Of a DNA stretch of 64,000 nt, positions 16,651 to 24,377 are shown piece by piece. The DNA lies in contig JAGZMM010000001.1 in the NCBI GenBank assembly GCA_018364155.1, positions 124,001 to 188,000 on the forward strand. Direction: 5' to 3'. The notes beneath the pieces are model-generated. The model worked only from the letters and a program-made list of their open reading frames with translations, did not search any database and was not told the origin of the DNA. The translations under genes and the position numbers were made by a program. Every line of letters starts with the position of its first letter. Within the stretch, counting starts at the first letter, position 1. Source of the DNA: Clostridiales bacterium. Lineage in GTDB: Bacteria > Bacillota > Clostridia > Oscillospirales > Acutalibacteraceae.

Positions 16651-16687
16651 AGATACCAATAAAAATCCTTTCGAATGGAGGAGTTAT

Positions 16688-17566
16688 GTGAACCAGGCCA
16701 AATCATCCTTTTTCAAGAAAAGTCTCTTAAAACGCACGATTGCCTTATTGATGGTGGGCGCTATGGGCGGCGCTTTGACCGCTTGCGGCGGTGACGGTGC
16801 GGTATCTTCGGGCACGTCGAGTACCCTGCCAGCATCTTCGAGCTCTTCTTCGCTTTTGGAATCTTCCTCGCTTGCGTCTTCTCAAGAGCCCAAGAGCAGC
16901 GCGCCTTCTTCTGTGGCTTCCTCTTCACAGGCGAGCTCTTCCAAGGCCTCCAGTTCCGACGAAGTGGTTGCAACGGGAGCGGGTACCGGCATTGGTTATA
17001 AGGGAAGCGACTGGCGGCTGCGAGTTCCGAATATCGAAAATCCGCTGGTGGAAAGCGAGATCCCGGATGTGACGCAGATCAATCAGCCTACGGATGGGCG
17101 CAAGCATTATTTTGATACGCGCGCCATTGATAATTTGAACGCAATGATGGATGATGCGGCTGCTGCTGGCCTGAATTTATTTATCATTTCCTCTTTTCGC
17201 ACGCTCGATTACCAAACGAACCTGTTTGAACGGCGCGTAAAGGAACAAATGGCCCAAGGATACTCCCGTGCAGTCGCGGAGAATATCGTTGCCGAGGGTA
17301 CTGCCCGTCCCGGCACCAGCGACCATCAGCTTGGCCTTGCTATTGACTTCAACACCATTGAGGACGGCTTTGAAAAAACCGCTGAGTACAAATGGCTCAT
17401 CCAGCATTGTGCTGAATACGGATTTATCCTGCGATTCCCCGCGGACAAAGAGGACATTACCAAGGTGATGTACGAACCGTGGCATTACCGTTATGTCGGT
17501 GTGGAGCATGCAAAGGAAATCATGTCCCGCGGTATTTGCCTGGAAGAATATGTATCCGAGCTTTAA
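16688..17566 (+). CDS. D-alanyl-D-alanine carboxypeptidase lipoprotein (VanY/M15B type)
   Basis: Zinc peptidase of the cell envelope that trims terminal D-alanine from peptidoglycan peptides. The 292-residue product has a basic N-terminus, a hydrophobic segment and lipobox LTAC (Cys33), then an about 60-residue Ser-rich linker, then the peptidase domain with 'SSFRTLDYQ', 'GTSDHQLGLAIDF' (zinc His and Asp) and 'EPWHYRYVG' (catalytic Glu, zinc His). GTG 16688 is chosen since GGAGGAG ends four bases upstream; the frame extends further up without a ribosome site. It is monocistronic with a terminator. Confidence 0.9.
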   Translation: MNQAKSSFFKKSLLKRTIALLMVGAMGGALTACGGDGAVSSGTSSTLPASSSSSSLLESSSLASSQEPKSSAPSSVASSSQASSSKASSSDEVVATGAGTGIGYKGSDWRLRVPNIENPLVESEIPDVTQINQPTDGRKHYFDTRAIDNLNAMMDDAAAAGLNLFIISSFRTLDYQTNLFERRVKEQMAQGYSRAVAENIVAEGTARPGTSDHQLGLAIDFNTIEDGFEKTAEYKWLIQHCAEYGFILRFPADKEDITKVMYEPWHYRYVGVEHAKEIMSRGICLEEYVSEL

Positions 17567-17582
17567 GCTTCGAAAAATGTGT

Positions 17583-17626
17583 GCGGATTGCTGTCGGCTT
17601 TCGGCCGGCGGCAATCCGTATTTTTT
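17583..17626 (+). terminator. Terminator after the carboxypeptidase gene
   Basis: CGGATTGC and GCAATCCG arms with an inner GTCGGC/GGCCGGC helix, followed by ATTTTTT. Confidence 0.88.
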
Positions 17627-17726
17627 AACACAAAAGAGTACAGGGCTCCGAAATGATGGCCCATTGGGATAAGACTGTGCAGAGAAAAAGAGAACAGATG
17701 CAACCGAGCTTTTTTCAGAAAAACAA

Positions 17727-17759
17727 TTGACAAGCACACCCAGTTTATGCTATTATAAT
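17727..17759 (+). promoter_or_regulatory. Promoter of the tRNA-Ser pair
   Basis: TTGACA (17727-17732) and overlapping TATTAT (18-base spacing) and TATAAT (21-base spacing), about 15 bases before the first tRNA. Confidence 0.75.
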
Positions 17760-17774
17760 GTGCGTCGCCTGATT

Positions 17775-17863
17775 GGAGAGGTGTCCGAGCGGTTTAAGGA
17801 GCTGGTCTTGAAAACCAGTGACTCTTCACGGAGCCAAGGGTTCGAATCCCTTCCTCTCCGCCA
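17775..17863 (+). tRNA. tRNA-Ser (anticodon TGA)
   Basis: Acceptor stem GGAGAGG/CCTCTCC with encoded CCA; anticodon stem CTGGT/ACCAG with loop CTTGAAA, giving anticodon TGA; a long variable arm and TTCGAATCC T-loop, as expected for a class II serine tRNA. Confidence 0.97.
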
Positions 17864-17896
17864 ACATTTTTCTATCGCGAGAGTTAAGATCCACAC

Positions 17897-17986
17897 GGAG
17901 AAGTACCCAAGTGGTGAAGGGGCTCCCCTGCTAAGGGAGTAGGTCGGGTGACTGGCGCGAGGGTTCAAATCCCTCCTTCTCCGCCA
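17897..17986 (+). tRNA. tRNA-Ser (anticodon GCT)
   Basis: Acceptor stem GGAGAAG/CTTCTCC with encoded CCA; anticodon stem CTCCC/GGGAG with loop CTGCTAA, giving anticodon GCT; long variable arm and TTCAAATCC T-loop. It lies 33 bases after the first serine tRNA and probably shares its promoter. Confidence 0.97.
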
Positions 17987-18036
17987 AGCCGAGCCTGGAC
18001 GCATATTGCGTTCCAGGTTCGGCTTTTTCTTTTTTT
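17987..18036 (+). terminator. Terminator of the tRNA operon
   Basis: AGCCGAGCCTGGACGCA pairs with TGCGTTCCAGGTTCGGCT (one G-T and one bulge), followed by a long T-rich stretch. Confidence 0.92.
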
Positions 18037-18398
18037 CTATCGTGTGTAAGGCGGGTATCTATTTCGGAACAGTCAGAAAGAGACTACAAAAAATAGTTAC
18101 TTTTTCGCCAATCTCAACGCAGTCTTTCAAAAGCCAGAGGGTCTGGAAACCTTGATTTTTAGTTTTTCAGCTCTCTATCTGTTTTTGACCTAGAGCATTT
18201 CTGGTAAAATGGTGCCACATTTCATACTGTCTCTTACAGAGCTATGAAACACAGTGGAAAGATACGCCGTTTGCCACAGCTGCGGCCATCAAAATATCCA
18301 CGAACGTACGGTCTACCGTATACCCCACCGCCCTATGCAAGTTCCCTTCTGCTGAAGATTAGCGATGGATTTCGAGCAGAGGCGTTCCAACGATTTGG
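18037..18398. other. Gene-poor stretch after the tRNA genes
   Basis: No credible gene. The composition changes from T-rich to mixed, and short frames here match nothing I know. It probably contains the decayed 5' end of the Imm51-like fragment that follows. Confidence 0.4.
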
Positions 18399-18629
18399 AT
18401 GGGCTGGTGTCAGGACTGGGAGCAGCTCGTCAAGGGTGTGATCCAGAAGTTTGAGGAAAACAACAGTGGTCAAGACCGGTTTTACTTTGACTCTGACGGA
18501 GATGTATTCTGCGTGTACTCTCAGTACATAGACGACTTAATGATGCTGTCCAAAATGATTCGAGCAGCCTGTGACGATGAAAAGAGGATGTGGGTGTATC
18601 TGGGGATGAGTGAGGCGGATGAAGCGTGA
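18399..18629 (+). pseudogene. Truncated Imm51-like immunity protein fragment
   Basis: A 76-codon frame holds 'QDRFYFDSDGDVFCVYSQYIDDLMMLSKMIRAAC', which resembles the C-terminal half of Imm51-type immunity proteins (pattern of F-D-S/P-E followed by A-Y-S and a helical L..L...I). The N-terminal part of the family is missing; the in-frame stop upstream is at 18360 and there is no clear ribosome site. It stands at the edge of a locus of immunity-type genes. The family call is tentative. Confidence 0.45.
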
Positions 18630-18872
18630 AAGAACTGGCCACTCAAGCTAGGATCATGGTACGATGCGGTAAAACAGAGATTGCGTTTTTTGGATGCCCA
18701 GTCACCGGCGCTTTTTTCTGTGCTGGAGATACCAGGGAAATATCAGCACATAGCGGTCGGATTCTATGATTTGATTTTGAAACATGACTGTCCCACAGCC
18801 TTGCTGAGTTGTCGGGGCAATTACGGCATTGCAGTACAGTTGGATGAGAAGAACGGCACCATGATAGGGTGA
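18630..18872 (+). other. Unidentified open frame, probably a gene fragment
   Basis: Directly after the previous stop and in the same frame, an open stretch reads 'SWYDAVKQRLRFLDAQSP' and later 'CRGNYGIAVQLDEKNGTM'. There is no good start or ribosome site. I do not recognise it; it may be the remainder of another immunity-type gene. Confidence 0.3.
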
Positions 18873-18893
18873 CATTGGTTTGAGGGAAATGGC

Positions 18894-19193
18894 ATGATAG
18901 AGTATCTCAAACTTTTCTGGGAGGACGCGCCGCAGGGAGAGCCGTCGGTCATCCTTTATGAAGTAGATACAGAGCATGAGCGGCTGGCGCTTCGTGCTAT
19001 TGATATTTTTGCAGACCGGCACTCCCTCAACAGCGACAACCTTTATGACGGATCCATTGAAATCACGCCCATCCCCAATGTGGACGCACTCAACGCCCAC
19101 GTCTGGGGTGAGGGAATTTATGCCTGCTTAATGGAGAAAGCAGAATTTGAGGCCGTCTGGGAGAGTCACTCCAATCATGGAGATAGGAAGTAA
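18894..19193 (+). CDS. DUF6881-like small protein
   Basis: A 99-residue protein beginning 'MIEYLKLFWEDAP' with 'ILYEVDTEHERLALRAIDIFADRH', 'DNLYDGSIEITPIPNVDALN' and 'EGIYACLMEKAEFEAVWES'. This pattern (Y-x-V-D, R-x-x-x-x-Y-x-D, L-x-E/D-x-x-I) is that of DUF6881-type proteins, found among immunity-like genes of gut Firmicutes. ATG 18894 follows GAGGGA. No catalytic residues are apparent, and a role in toxin neutralisation is inferred only from the neighbourhood. Confidence 0.65.
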   Translation: MIEYLKLFWEDAPQGEPSVILYEVDTEHERLALRAIDIFADRHSLNSDNLYDGSIEITPIPNVDALNAHVWGEGIYACLMEKAEFEAVWESHSNHGDRK

Positions 19194-19208
19194 TTAGGAG
19201 AAATCGAA

Positions 19209-19496
19209 ATGGATAAAGCGAGAAAACAAGAACGTATGAAGCAATATCAGGAAGAGCAGCGGGCGAAATTTTTGGCCTCTTTGCCCATGCCGGTGGAAGG
19301 CTTTATTGCGCTGTTTGATTATCTGGATGCCTTAGATGAAGAATGCGAGGGCGATCTGAGATCAACCATCTCTTTTTTAGAGCAAAACCATTATCCTGTG
19401 GACAAGGTAGTGGATTGGCTGCGGCATAACGGTGCGGGATGTGATTGCGAAGTTCTTTTCAATGTGGAAGAACAGTTTGAAAATTTGAAACCGTAA
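19209..19496 (+). CDS. DUF2695 protein
   Basis: A 95-residue protein: a charged N-terminal helix ('KARKQERMKQYQEEQRAKF') and then 'MPVEGFIALFDYLDALDEECEGDLRSTISFLEQN...VVDWLRHNGAGCDCEVLFNVEEQF', the DUF2695 signature with its C-D-C-E-V motif near residue 82. ATG 19209 follows TAGGAG. It lies 15 bases after the DUF6881 gene and looks intact. Function is unknown; proteins of this kind recur in immunity-gene clusters. Confidence 0.72.
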   Translation: MDKARKQERMKQYQEEQRAKFLASLPMPVEGFIALFDYLDALDEECEGDLRSTISFLEQNHYPVDKVVDWLRHNGAGCDCEVLFNVEEQFENLKP

Positions 19497-19561
19497 TAGA
19501 TAGAAACAGGGCGTAACAGGAGATAAAATGGAAGCCGGAACAGGATGAGGAGGAAGCGAAT

Positions 19562-20376
19562 ATGGACATTTTACAGCAGTGCCAGGAGTGGCATGAGAAT
19601 GACCAACACCAAAAGATCATCGACGCGCTGGAAGCCCATCCCAGCGGAGAAACGAACCCCAGAGATGGACATGGAGTTGGCGCGGGCCTACAACAACCTA
19701 GCGGACCCCAGGGAGCCAGAAGGACGGAAACTGCTTCGCTGGGCGTTGCAACTGATGCAGTCCCATGAGGAAGAACTGGGCGAAACCTATTCCTGGAACT
19801 TTCGTATGGGGTATGCCTATTATTATCTGGATCAGGAAGGGCGGGCGCTGCCCCATTTCCGCCGGGCGCTGGAGCTGCACCCCGGCGACGATCGTAAGCT
19901 CAACACCCGGCAGGACATTGAGAATCTTATGGCGGACTGTGAGAAACGCATCACCTTTCCACGCTTCGAGAAGTGCTTGCGGGAGCGGATGCAACAGTGC
20001 TGGGAAGCTACGCCAGATCATGGATGAGGACAAACACCACCAGAGGGGCGAGGAGTTCCTAGAGGAATACAGCGAAGTGGTAAAACAGGTCAAAGCGGCC
20101 CCCGCCAGCGTGGATCTGCGGTTGTTCATCCGGGGCGAGCTAGAAGGGCAGCTCTTTGGTGCCCTGTTTAACAAGAAAGGCCGGGCGTCTGCCACCTACT
20201 ATTATGGGGAGAATGACAGCCCCTATTTTCCCTGTGACATTAGCATCATTGGGCAGGAGCGCAACGACTCCGATGAGATCCAGGACGAAGCCTACCTATT
20301 CCTTCCTTTTGACGAGGGCTATTATCAAGCTATGGCGAAAGTCATTGATGACCGCTTTGCCAATTGGCAGGAGTAG
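19562..20376 (+). pseudogene. Frameshifted TPR protein of the immunity locus
   Basis: ATG 19562 after GAGGAAG starts 'DILQQCQEWHENDQHQKIIDALEA'; the protein continues in another frame from about 19640 ('PAEKRTPEMDMELARAYNNL', 'WNFRMGYAYYYLDQEGRALPHFRRALEL', two TPR-like units) and shifts again near 20010 to 'LRQIMDEDKHHQRGEEF...FDEGYYQAMAKVIDDRFANWQE' and a stop. The pieces follow one another as in a known type of gut-Firmicute TPR protein that is usually far longer, so the gene has two frameshifts and probably an internal deletion. A second fragment of the same family lies at 44588-44880. Confidence 0.7.
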
Positions 20377-20679
20377 GACTTTGACAAAGAAACCCTAGAA
20401 CCTTCTGAGCTGCCCAGGCTATGATGGAGTATCTGGACTACAAATGTACCGGATCAGAACTGCCAAGTGCAGTATGATCGATCCTTTGTTTGCGCCGGAA
20501 AGCCGACATCCCCGGCAGGACGAGCATATCTCGCTGATGGACGGATATTCTGTCCGCTGAGCGGCAGCGGGAATGAACGGTTGGACAAGGAGCGTATGGA
20601 CGAAATTTCACCAATTACGATCAACAATGAGGATGGAATGCAACTGTGCAAACGACCTTGCTCATGCGGATGCTCTTGA

Positions 20680-20919
20680 TCAAGGAACCTTCGATCAGAA
20701 GGTTTTTACGATGCGTTTGCCATTTTTGACAACCAAAGTATTGAGAAAAGCCTGATCTGCGAAAATCCCTTGGTTCGTATCTTTGCCCTTTTGGACCGCA
20801 GGTTGGGAAAGTGCCGCCTGTTGGCCTTGGAAGAAACCATAGAGTAGGAGCTTCCCTGGGTGCGGGCGTTTTATGTGATCCGGATGCAGGCCGAGTCACA
20901 AGCAGATGTAAGAGGATAG
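20680..20919 (+). pseudogene. Remnant of an SF0329-like protein
   Basis: One frame reads 'SEGFYDAFAIFDNQSIEKSLICENPLVR', then 'FALLDRRLGKCRLLALEETIE', an in-frame stop at 20845-20847, and 'ELPWVRAFYVIRMQAE'. The 'ENPLVR.FA.LDRR.GKR' block and the 'R.FY..R..AE' ending resemble the C-terminus of SF0329-type proteins. The upstream 300 bases (20377-20679) contain no intact frame and may hold the decayed N-terminus. It stands just before rtcB. Confidence 0.5.
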
Positions 20920-20979
20920 CACCCTGCTGTATGAGATGACTTAGTGGGGCGACATCCCGGAGAATATAGAGAGGAAACC

Positions 20980-22188
20980 ATGATTGAAATAAAAGGAAAA
21001 TATAATGAGGCAAAAATCTTCACTGATGTGGTGGACAGCGCCTCCATCGCACAGGTACAGGAGCTGTGCAACCAGGAATTCACGGCGGGCAGCCGAATCC
21101 GGCTGATGCCCGATATTCACGCCGGAAAAGGTTGCACCATCGGTACTACCATGACCATCAGCGACAAGGTGGTGCCAAATCTGGTGGGAGTGGATATCGG
21201 CTGCGGCATGGAGACCACCCGCATCCGGGAAAACCGGCTGGAACTTCAGAAACTGGACAAGTTAATCTATGAGAAGATCCCATCCGGCTTCTCCATCCGG
21301 GAGAACCCCCATCGCTACCTTAGCCAGATTAACCTGTCGGAGCTGTGTTGTGCCCGCCACGTGGATTTGCTACGGGCGGAAAAGAGCATTGGGACTCTGG
21401 GCGGAGGCAACCACTTCATCGAGGTGGACAGGGATGACGAGGGGAACCTCTACATCGTGGTCCACTCCGGCAGCCGTCACCTGGGTGTAGAGGTAGCCGG
21501 CTACTATCAGGAGGCGGGCTATAAGGTGCTCAACCGCACCGACGATGCCTCTCTGGAGGCCTTGATTGCCCAGATGAAAGCAGAGGGCCGAGAGAAGGAG
21601 ATCCAGAAAGAGCTGAAGAAGCTGAAAAACCTCAAGCAGACCAGTATCCCCAAAGCCCTGGCCTATGTGTCCGGGGAGTTGTTTGACCAGTATATCCATG
21701 ATATGAAGCTTGTCCAGCACTTTGCCATGCTCAACCGGCAGGCTATGATGGACGAGATCATCAAGGGCATGAAGCTCCATGTGGAGGAGCAGTTCACCAC
21801 CATCCACAACTACATCGACACCGACGCCATGATTTTGAGGAAGGGTGCTGTGTCTGCCCGGGCGGGCGAACAGCTGCTCATCCCCATCAATATGCGGGAC
21901 GGAAGTTTGCTGTGTGTAGGTAAGGGCAACGAGGACTGGAATTGTTCTGCACCTCACGGAGCTGGACGTCTCATGAGCCGGGCGGACGCCAAGCAGTCCT
22001 TCACCGTGTCGGAGTTCAAAAAGCAGATGGCGGAGGTCTATACCACCTCGGTGAGCAAGGCCACCCTGGACGAGTGTCCCATGGCCTACAAGGGAATGCA
22101 GGACATCCTTTACAACATCGGTCCCACGGCGGATGTTGTAAAGGTCATCCGCCCAATCTACAACTTCAAGGCCGGGGACGAGGATTGA
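20980..22188 (+). CDS. rtcB: RNA-splicing ligase RtcB
   Basis: GTP- and manganese-dependent ligase joining 3'-phosphate or 2',3'-cyclic-phosphate RNA ends to 5'-OH ends. The 402-residue product is of the shorter bacterial class. Metal ligands are visible in 'VGVDIGCGMETT' (Asp72, Cys75), 'GGGNHFIEV' (His145) and 'VVHSGSRHLG' (His162); the guanylylated histidine is in 'SAPHGAGRLMSR' (about His326). ATG 20980 follows GAGAGG. It heads a run of five closely spaced small genes of immunity type, an unusual setting for a repair ligase. No rtcA or rtcR gene is nearby. Confidence 0.95.
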   Translation: MIEIKGKYNEAKIFTDVVDSASIAQVQELCNQEFTAGSRIRLMPDIHAGKGCTIGTTMTISDKVVPNLVGVDIGCGMETTRIRENRLELQKLDKLIYEKIPSGFSIRENPHRYLSQINLSELCCARHVDLLRAEKSIGTLGGGNHFIEVDRDDEGNLYIVVHSGSRHLGVEVAGYYQEAGYKVLNRTDDASLEALIAQMKAEGREKEIQKELKKLKNLKQTSIPKALAYVSGELFDQYIHDMKLVQHFAMLNRQAMMDEIIKGMKLHVEEQFTTIHNYIDTDAMILRKGAVSARAGEQLLIPINMRDGSLLCVGKGNEDWNCSAPHGAGRLMSRADAKQSFTVSEFKKQMAEVYTTSVSKATLDECPMAYKGMQDILYNIGPTADVVKVIRPIYNFKAGDED

Positions 22189-22206
22189 GAAGCGGATAGA
22201 AATACC

Positions 22207-22557
22207 ATGGTGAGAGATGGAATTATGTTCAAAGATGAGGATGATCAGGTTATATTCAACCAGTACAGCTTCTGCGAACTGATGAAGCGCCTGCTGGTGG
22301 AGCTGGTGGGGATCTCCTATGAAGAAGCCTTCCAACGGGTGGATGGGTCGCCGCTGACAGCGCCAGTGTCCGATGCTTTGGATGTGGCAATATTCTGCCA
22401 TGAACTACCCTATTACTGGGCTATGTTTTTCTACTATGGGAACGGTTATTGGCAAAAGGGTATTCCAGAGAAGCCAGAGAATATGGATGCCTATGAAGCT
22501 TTGGAAAAGCAGATCATGGAGAAATACCACTTAAAGGAGCCGTTTATATGGACATGA
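22207..22557 (+). CDS. Hypothetical protein of the rtcB/immunity operon
   Basis: A 116-residue soluble protein with no recognised domain. It begins 'MVRDGIMFKDEDDQVIFNQYSFCELMKRLL' and has an aromatic block 'HELPYYWAMFFYYGNGYWQKGIPEKP' typical of small immunity-like proteins that act in pairs. A second in-frame ATG at 22225 is about equally likely to be the start. It starts 18 bases after rtcB and its end overlaps the barstar gene, so all three are probably one transcript. Confidence 0.7.
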   Translation: MVRDGIMFKDEDDQVIFNQYSFCELMKRLLVELVGISYEEAFQRVDGSPLTAPVSDALDVAIFCHELPYYWAMFFYYGNGYWQKGIPEKPENMDAYEALEKQIMEKYHLKEPFIWT

Positions 22558-22853
22558 GAGAGGTGTTCACCATTGACGGCCGCCGCTTTTCCAACATGGC
22601 CGGTTTTTATGACGAGGTGGAGCGGGTGTTCACCTTCGGTTTGGACTGGAAGATGGGCCGGAACCTGAACGCTTTCAACGACATTCTCCGGGGCGGCTTT
22701 GGGCGGCATGAATGTGGTCAGCCCATCCATATCAGATGGCTGGCCTATGAAAAAAGCTTCCGTGATCTTGGAAAAGAAAACATGGATACCATCGTAGAAA
22801 TCATATTGGACTCAGCTTGCTCCGGGCATGACTGCACTCTGGAGCAGCTGTGA
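22548..22853 (+). CDS. Barstar-family ribonuclease inhibitor
   Basis: A 101-residue protein matching barstar: 'FTIDGRRFSNMAGFYDEVERVFTFGLDW', 'NLNAFNDILRGGFG' and 'HIRWLAYEKSFRDLG'. The Asp and Trp of the first two blocks are the barnase-contacting region in the family. Barstars bind and block barnase-type RNases. ATG 22548 overlaps the previous gene by 10 bases. No RNase toxin gene is in the window, so it acts either against an incoming toxin or one encoded elsewhere. Confidence 0.88.
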   Translation: MDMREVFTIDGRRFSNMAGFYDEVERVFTFGLDWKMGRNLNAFNDILRGGFGRHECGQPIHIRWLAYEKSFRDLGKENMDTIVEIILDSACSGHDCTLEQL

Positions 22854-22876
22854 TACATAGAAAAGAAGGCATTATT

Positions 22877-23656
22877 ATGGGACTTGACGTCTACGCTGGG
22901 ACGCTGACCCGGTACTACTCCCACAACTGGAAAACCACTGTCCAGCAATGGGCGGAGGAAAACGGCTACGCCTTTCAAAAAATCACCCCGGATGGACAGA
23001 ATGCTGCGGATGAGGAGGAGTTGAGCACTGCCGAGGTTCAGGAGATGGTGGAGAACTGGCGGGATCAGATCTTAGCCGCTATCTCCCGACCGGAGCAGTC
23101 GCCCTATGTCTCCTGGCCAGAGGATAATGAGCGCCCCTACTACACAGACAAGCCGGACTGGGACGCTTTCGGAGCCATGCTGCTGGTTGCTGCCTGTCAT
23201 ACCTATGGGGAACCGGTTCCGCCTACTGTGGAAAAGAACTGGAACTTCATGGAACACTTTTCCATTGACCGCCTTGCACAAGATCAGGAACGAATACGGT
23301 CGCTGTTTCGGGGCGCTACCTGGTGGATTCCTTTGTCGGACAGCTTTTTGTTCCAAGGTCCACTACCCAACGGAAATCAAGCCATGATCGGTACAGTGGG
23401 TGGATTGCAAAAAGAGTTAGTGAAGCTGAATCAGCTGGTGTGGCAGGCCGACGAGGACACCATTCTCTGCTGGACTAAAACAGAGGGCTATCCGGTGGAC
23501 GGCGCTGTTGGCCCGAACGGGCAATTCAGCAAAGCGGACATTCCGGAGCATACCCAGTATGACACCGAATCTCTGGCCAAGTTTGCCTTCTCGATGTTCT
23601 GGCAGGCTATGTGTTTTGCAAAGGAGCAGCAGGTGCCAGTCCTGCTGGACTACTAA
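22877..23656 (+). CDS. Hypothetical protein of the rtcB/immunity operon
   Basis: A 259-residue soluble protein starting 'MGLDVYAGTLTRYYSHNWKTTVQQW'. Other blocks are 'PDWDAFGAMLLVAACHTYGE', 'LFRGATWWIPLSDSFLFQGP' and 'AKFAFSMFWQAMCFA'. I recognise the type from gut Firmicutes but it has no established function and no catalytic signature. ATG 22877 follows AGAAGG; it lies 23 bases after the barstar gene and 11 before the next gene. An immunity role is inferred from position only. Confidence 0.72.
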   Translation: MGLDVYAGTLTRYYSHNWKTTVQQWAEENGYAFQKITPDGQNAADEEELSTAEVQEMVENWRDQILAAISRPEQSPYVSWPEDNERPYYTDKPDWDAFGAMLLVAACHTYGEPVPPTVEKNWNFMEHFSIDRLAQDQERIRSLFRGATWWIPLSDSFLFQGPLPNGNQAMIGTVGGLQKELVKLNQLVWQADEDTILCWTKTEGYPVDGAVGPNGQFSKADIPEHTQYDTESLAKFAFSMFWQAMCFAKEQQVPVLLDY

Positions 23657-23667
23657 GGAGGAGCTTT

Positions 23668-24375
23668 ATGGGATATGATGTAAGCTTTCACCCAATCTCA
23701 CCAGCAGAGATGCGGGAATGGTACTTTACGCCTCTGGAATGGGTAAAGCAGAGACAGGAAGAAAAGGTGCTGGCTCTTGCCGCACAGCACGGAATGGAGG
23801 ATTTTTACGCGGAAAAGTATCTGAATACGCTACGAGTTGGTGCTGGGACAGAAGCCGGTGAACTGTTTGACAAAAGCCATGGTTTTTATATCGCGGTAAT
23901 ACAGGGCTTTTTCCGGGACTATTATTACACCAGAGGGAGCGCTTTCTCCTTCCTGATGGAAGAAAAACCAGAATATGAAAGGTACTTCACTCCGTGGGAA
24001 CAAGTGACTCTCTCTGTATTTCCAAACCCGGTGCAAAACCGCATCATGGAAAACTACTGCTCCGGAGTTTATTTGGCTGCGAAGCAAGTGGTGCAACTGC
24101 TTCAGGGGTTGGAGCAGGCATCTGCTATGCGGGAGGATTTTGAAGCCCTATGGTGCGGCGGCCAGCTTGCTGTACTGAAAAAAGCCTTGACCGCTGCTGC
24201 AAAGCTGGATGTTGGCCTATTGGAGGCGACTGAGGTGGTACAGCCCAATCCGATTTGTCCCAACGAGAGCGAGAGCTATTCCAACTTGTACCACTGTGAC
24301 CGGGACGGCGTATATCTTTATATGGATACAGCTAGGAAGCAGTTGGAAGAAGCCATTAAAGGAAAGGAGGGCTAA
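23668..24375 (+). CDS. Hypothetical protein of the rtcB/immunity operon
   Basis: A 235-residue soluble protein starting 'MGYDVSFHPISPAEMREWYF', a beginning seen in small immunity-type proteins. The middle ('IAVIQGFFRDYYYTRGSAFSFLMEE') and the end ('PNESESYSNLYHCDRDGVYLYMDTARKQLEEA') hold no known motif. ATG 23668 follows a perfect AAGGAGG site at six bases. Next to the preceding gene, which starts similarly (MG-D-V), it may share an ancestor or a partner, but I cannot assign a function. Confidence 0.72.
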   Translation: MGYDVSFHPISPAEMREWYFTPLEWVKQRQEEKVLALAAQHGMEDFYAEKYLNTLRVGAGTEAGELFDKSHGFYIAVIQGFFRDYYYTRGSAFSFLMEEKPEYERYFTPWEQVTLSVFPNPVQNRIMENYCSGVYLAAKQVVQLLQGLEQASAMREDFEALWCGGQLAVLKKALTAAAKLDVGLLEATEVVQPNPICPNESESYSNLYHCDRDGVYLYMDTARKQLEEAIKGKEG

Positions 24376-24377
24376 GT

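Noticed and set aside
18037..18398. Transposase or integrase remnant next to the tRNA genes
   Set aside because: No frame in any phase shows a recognisable transposase or integrase motif.
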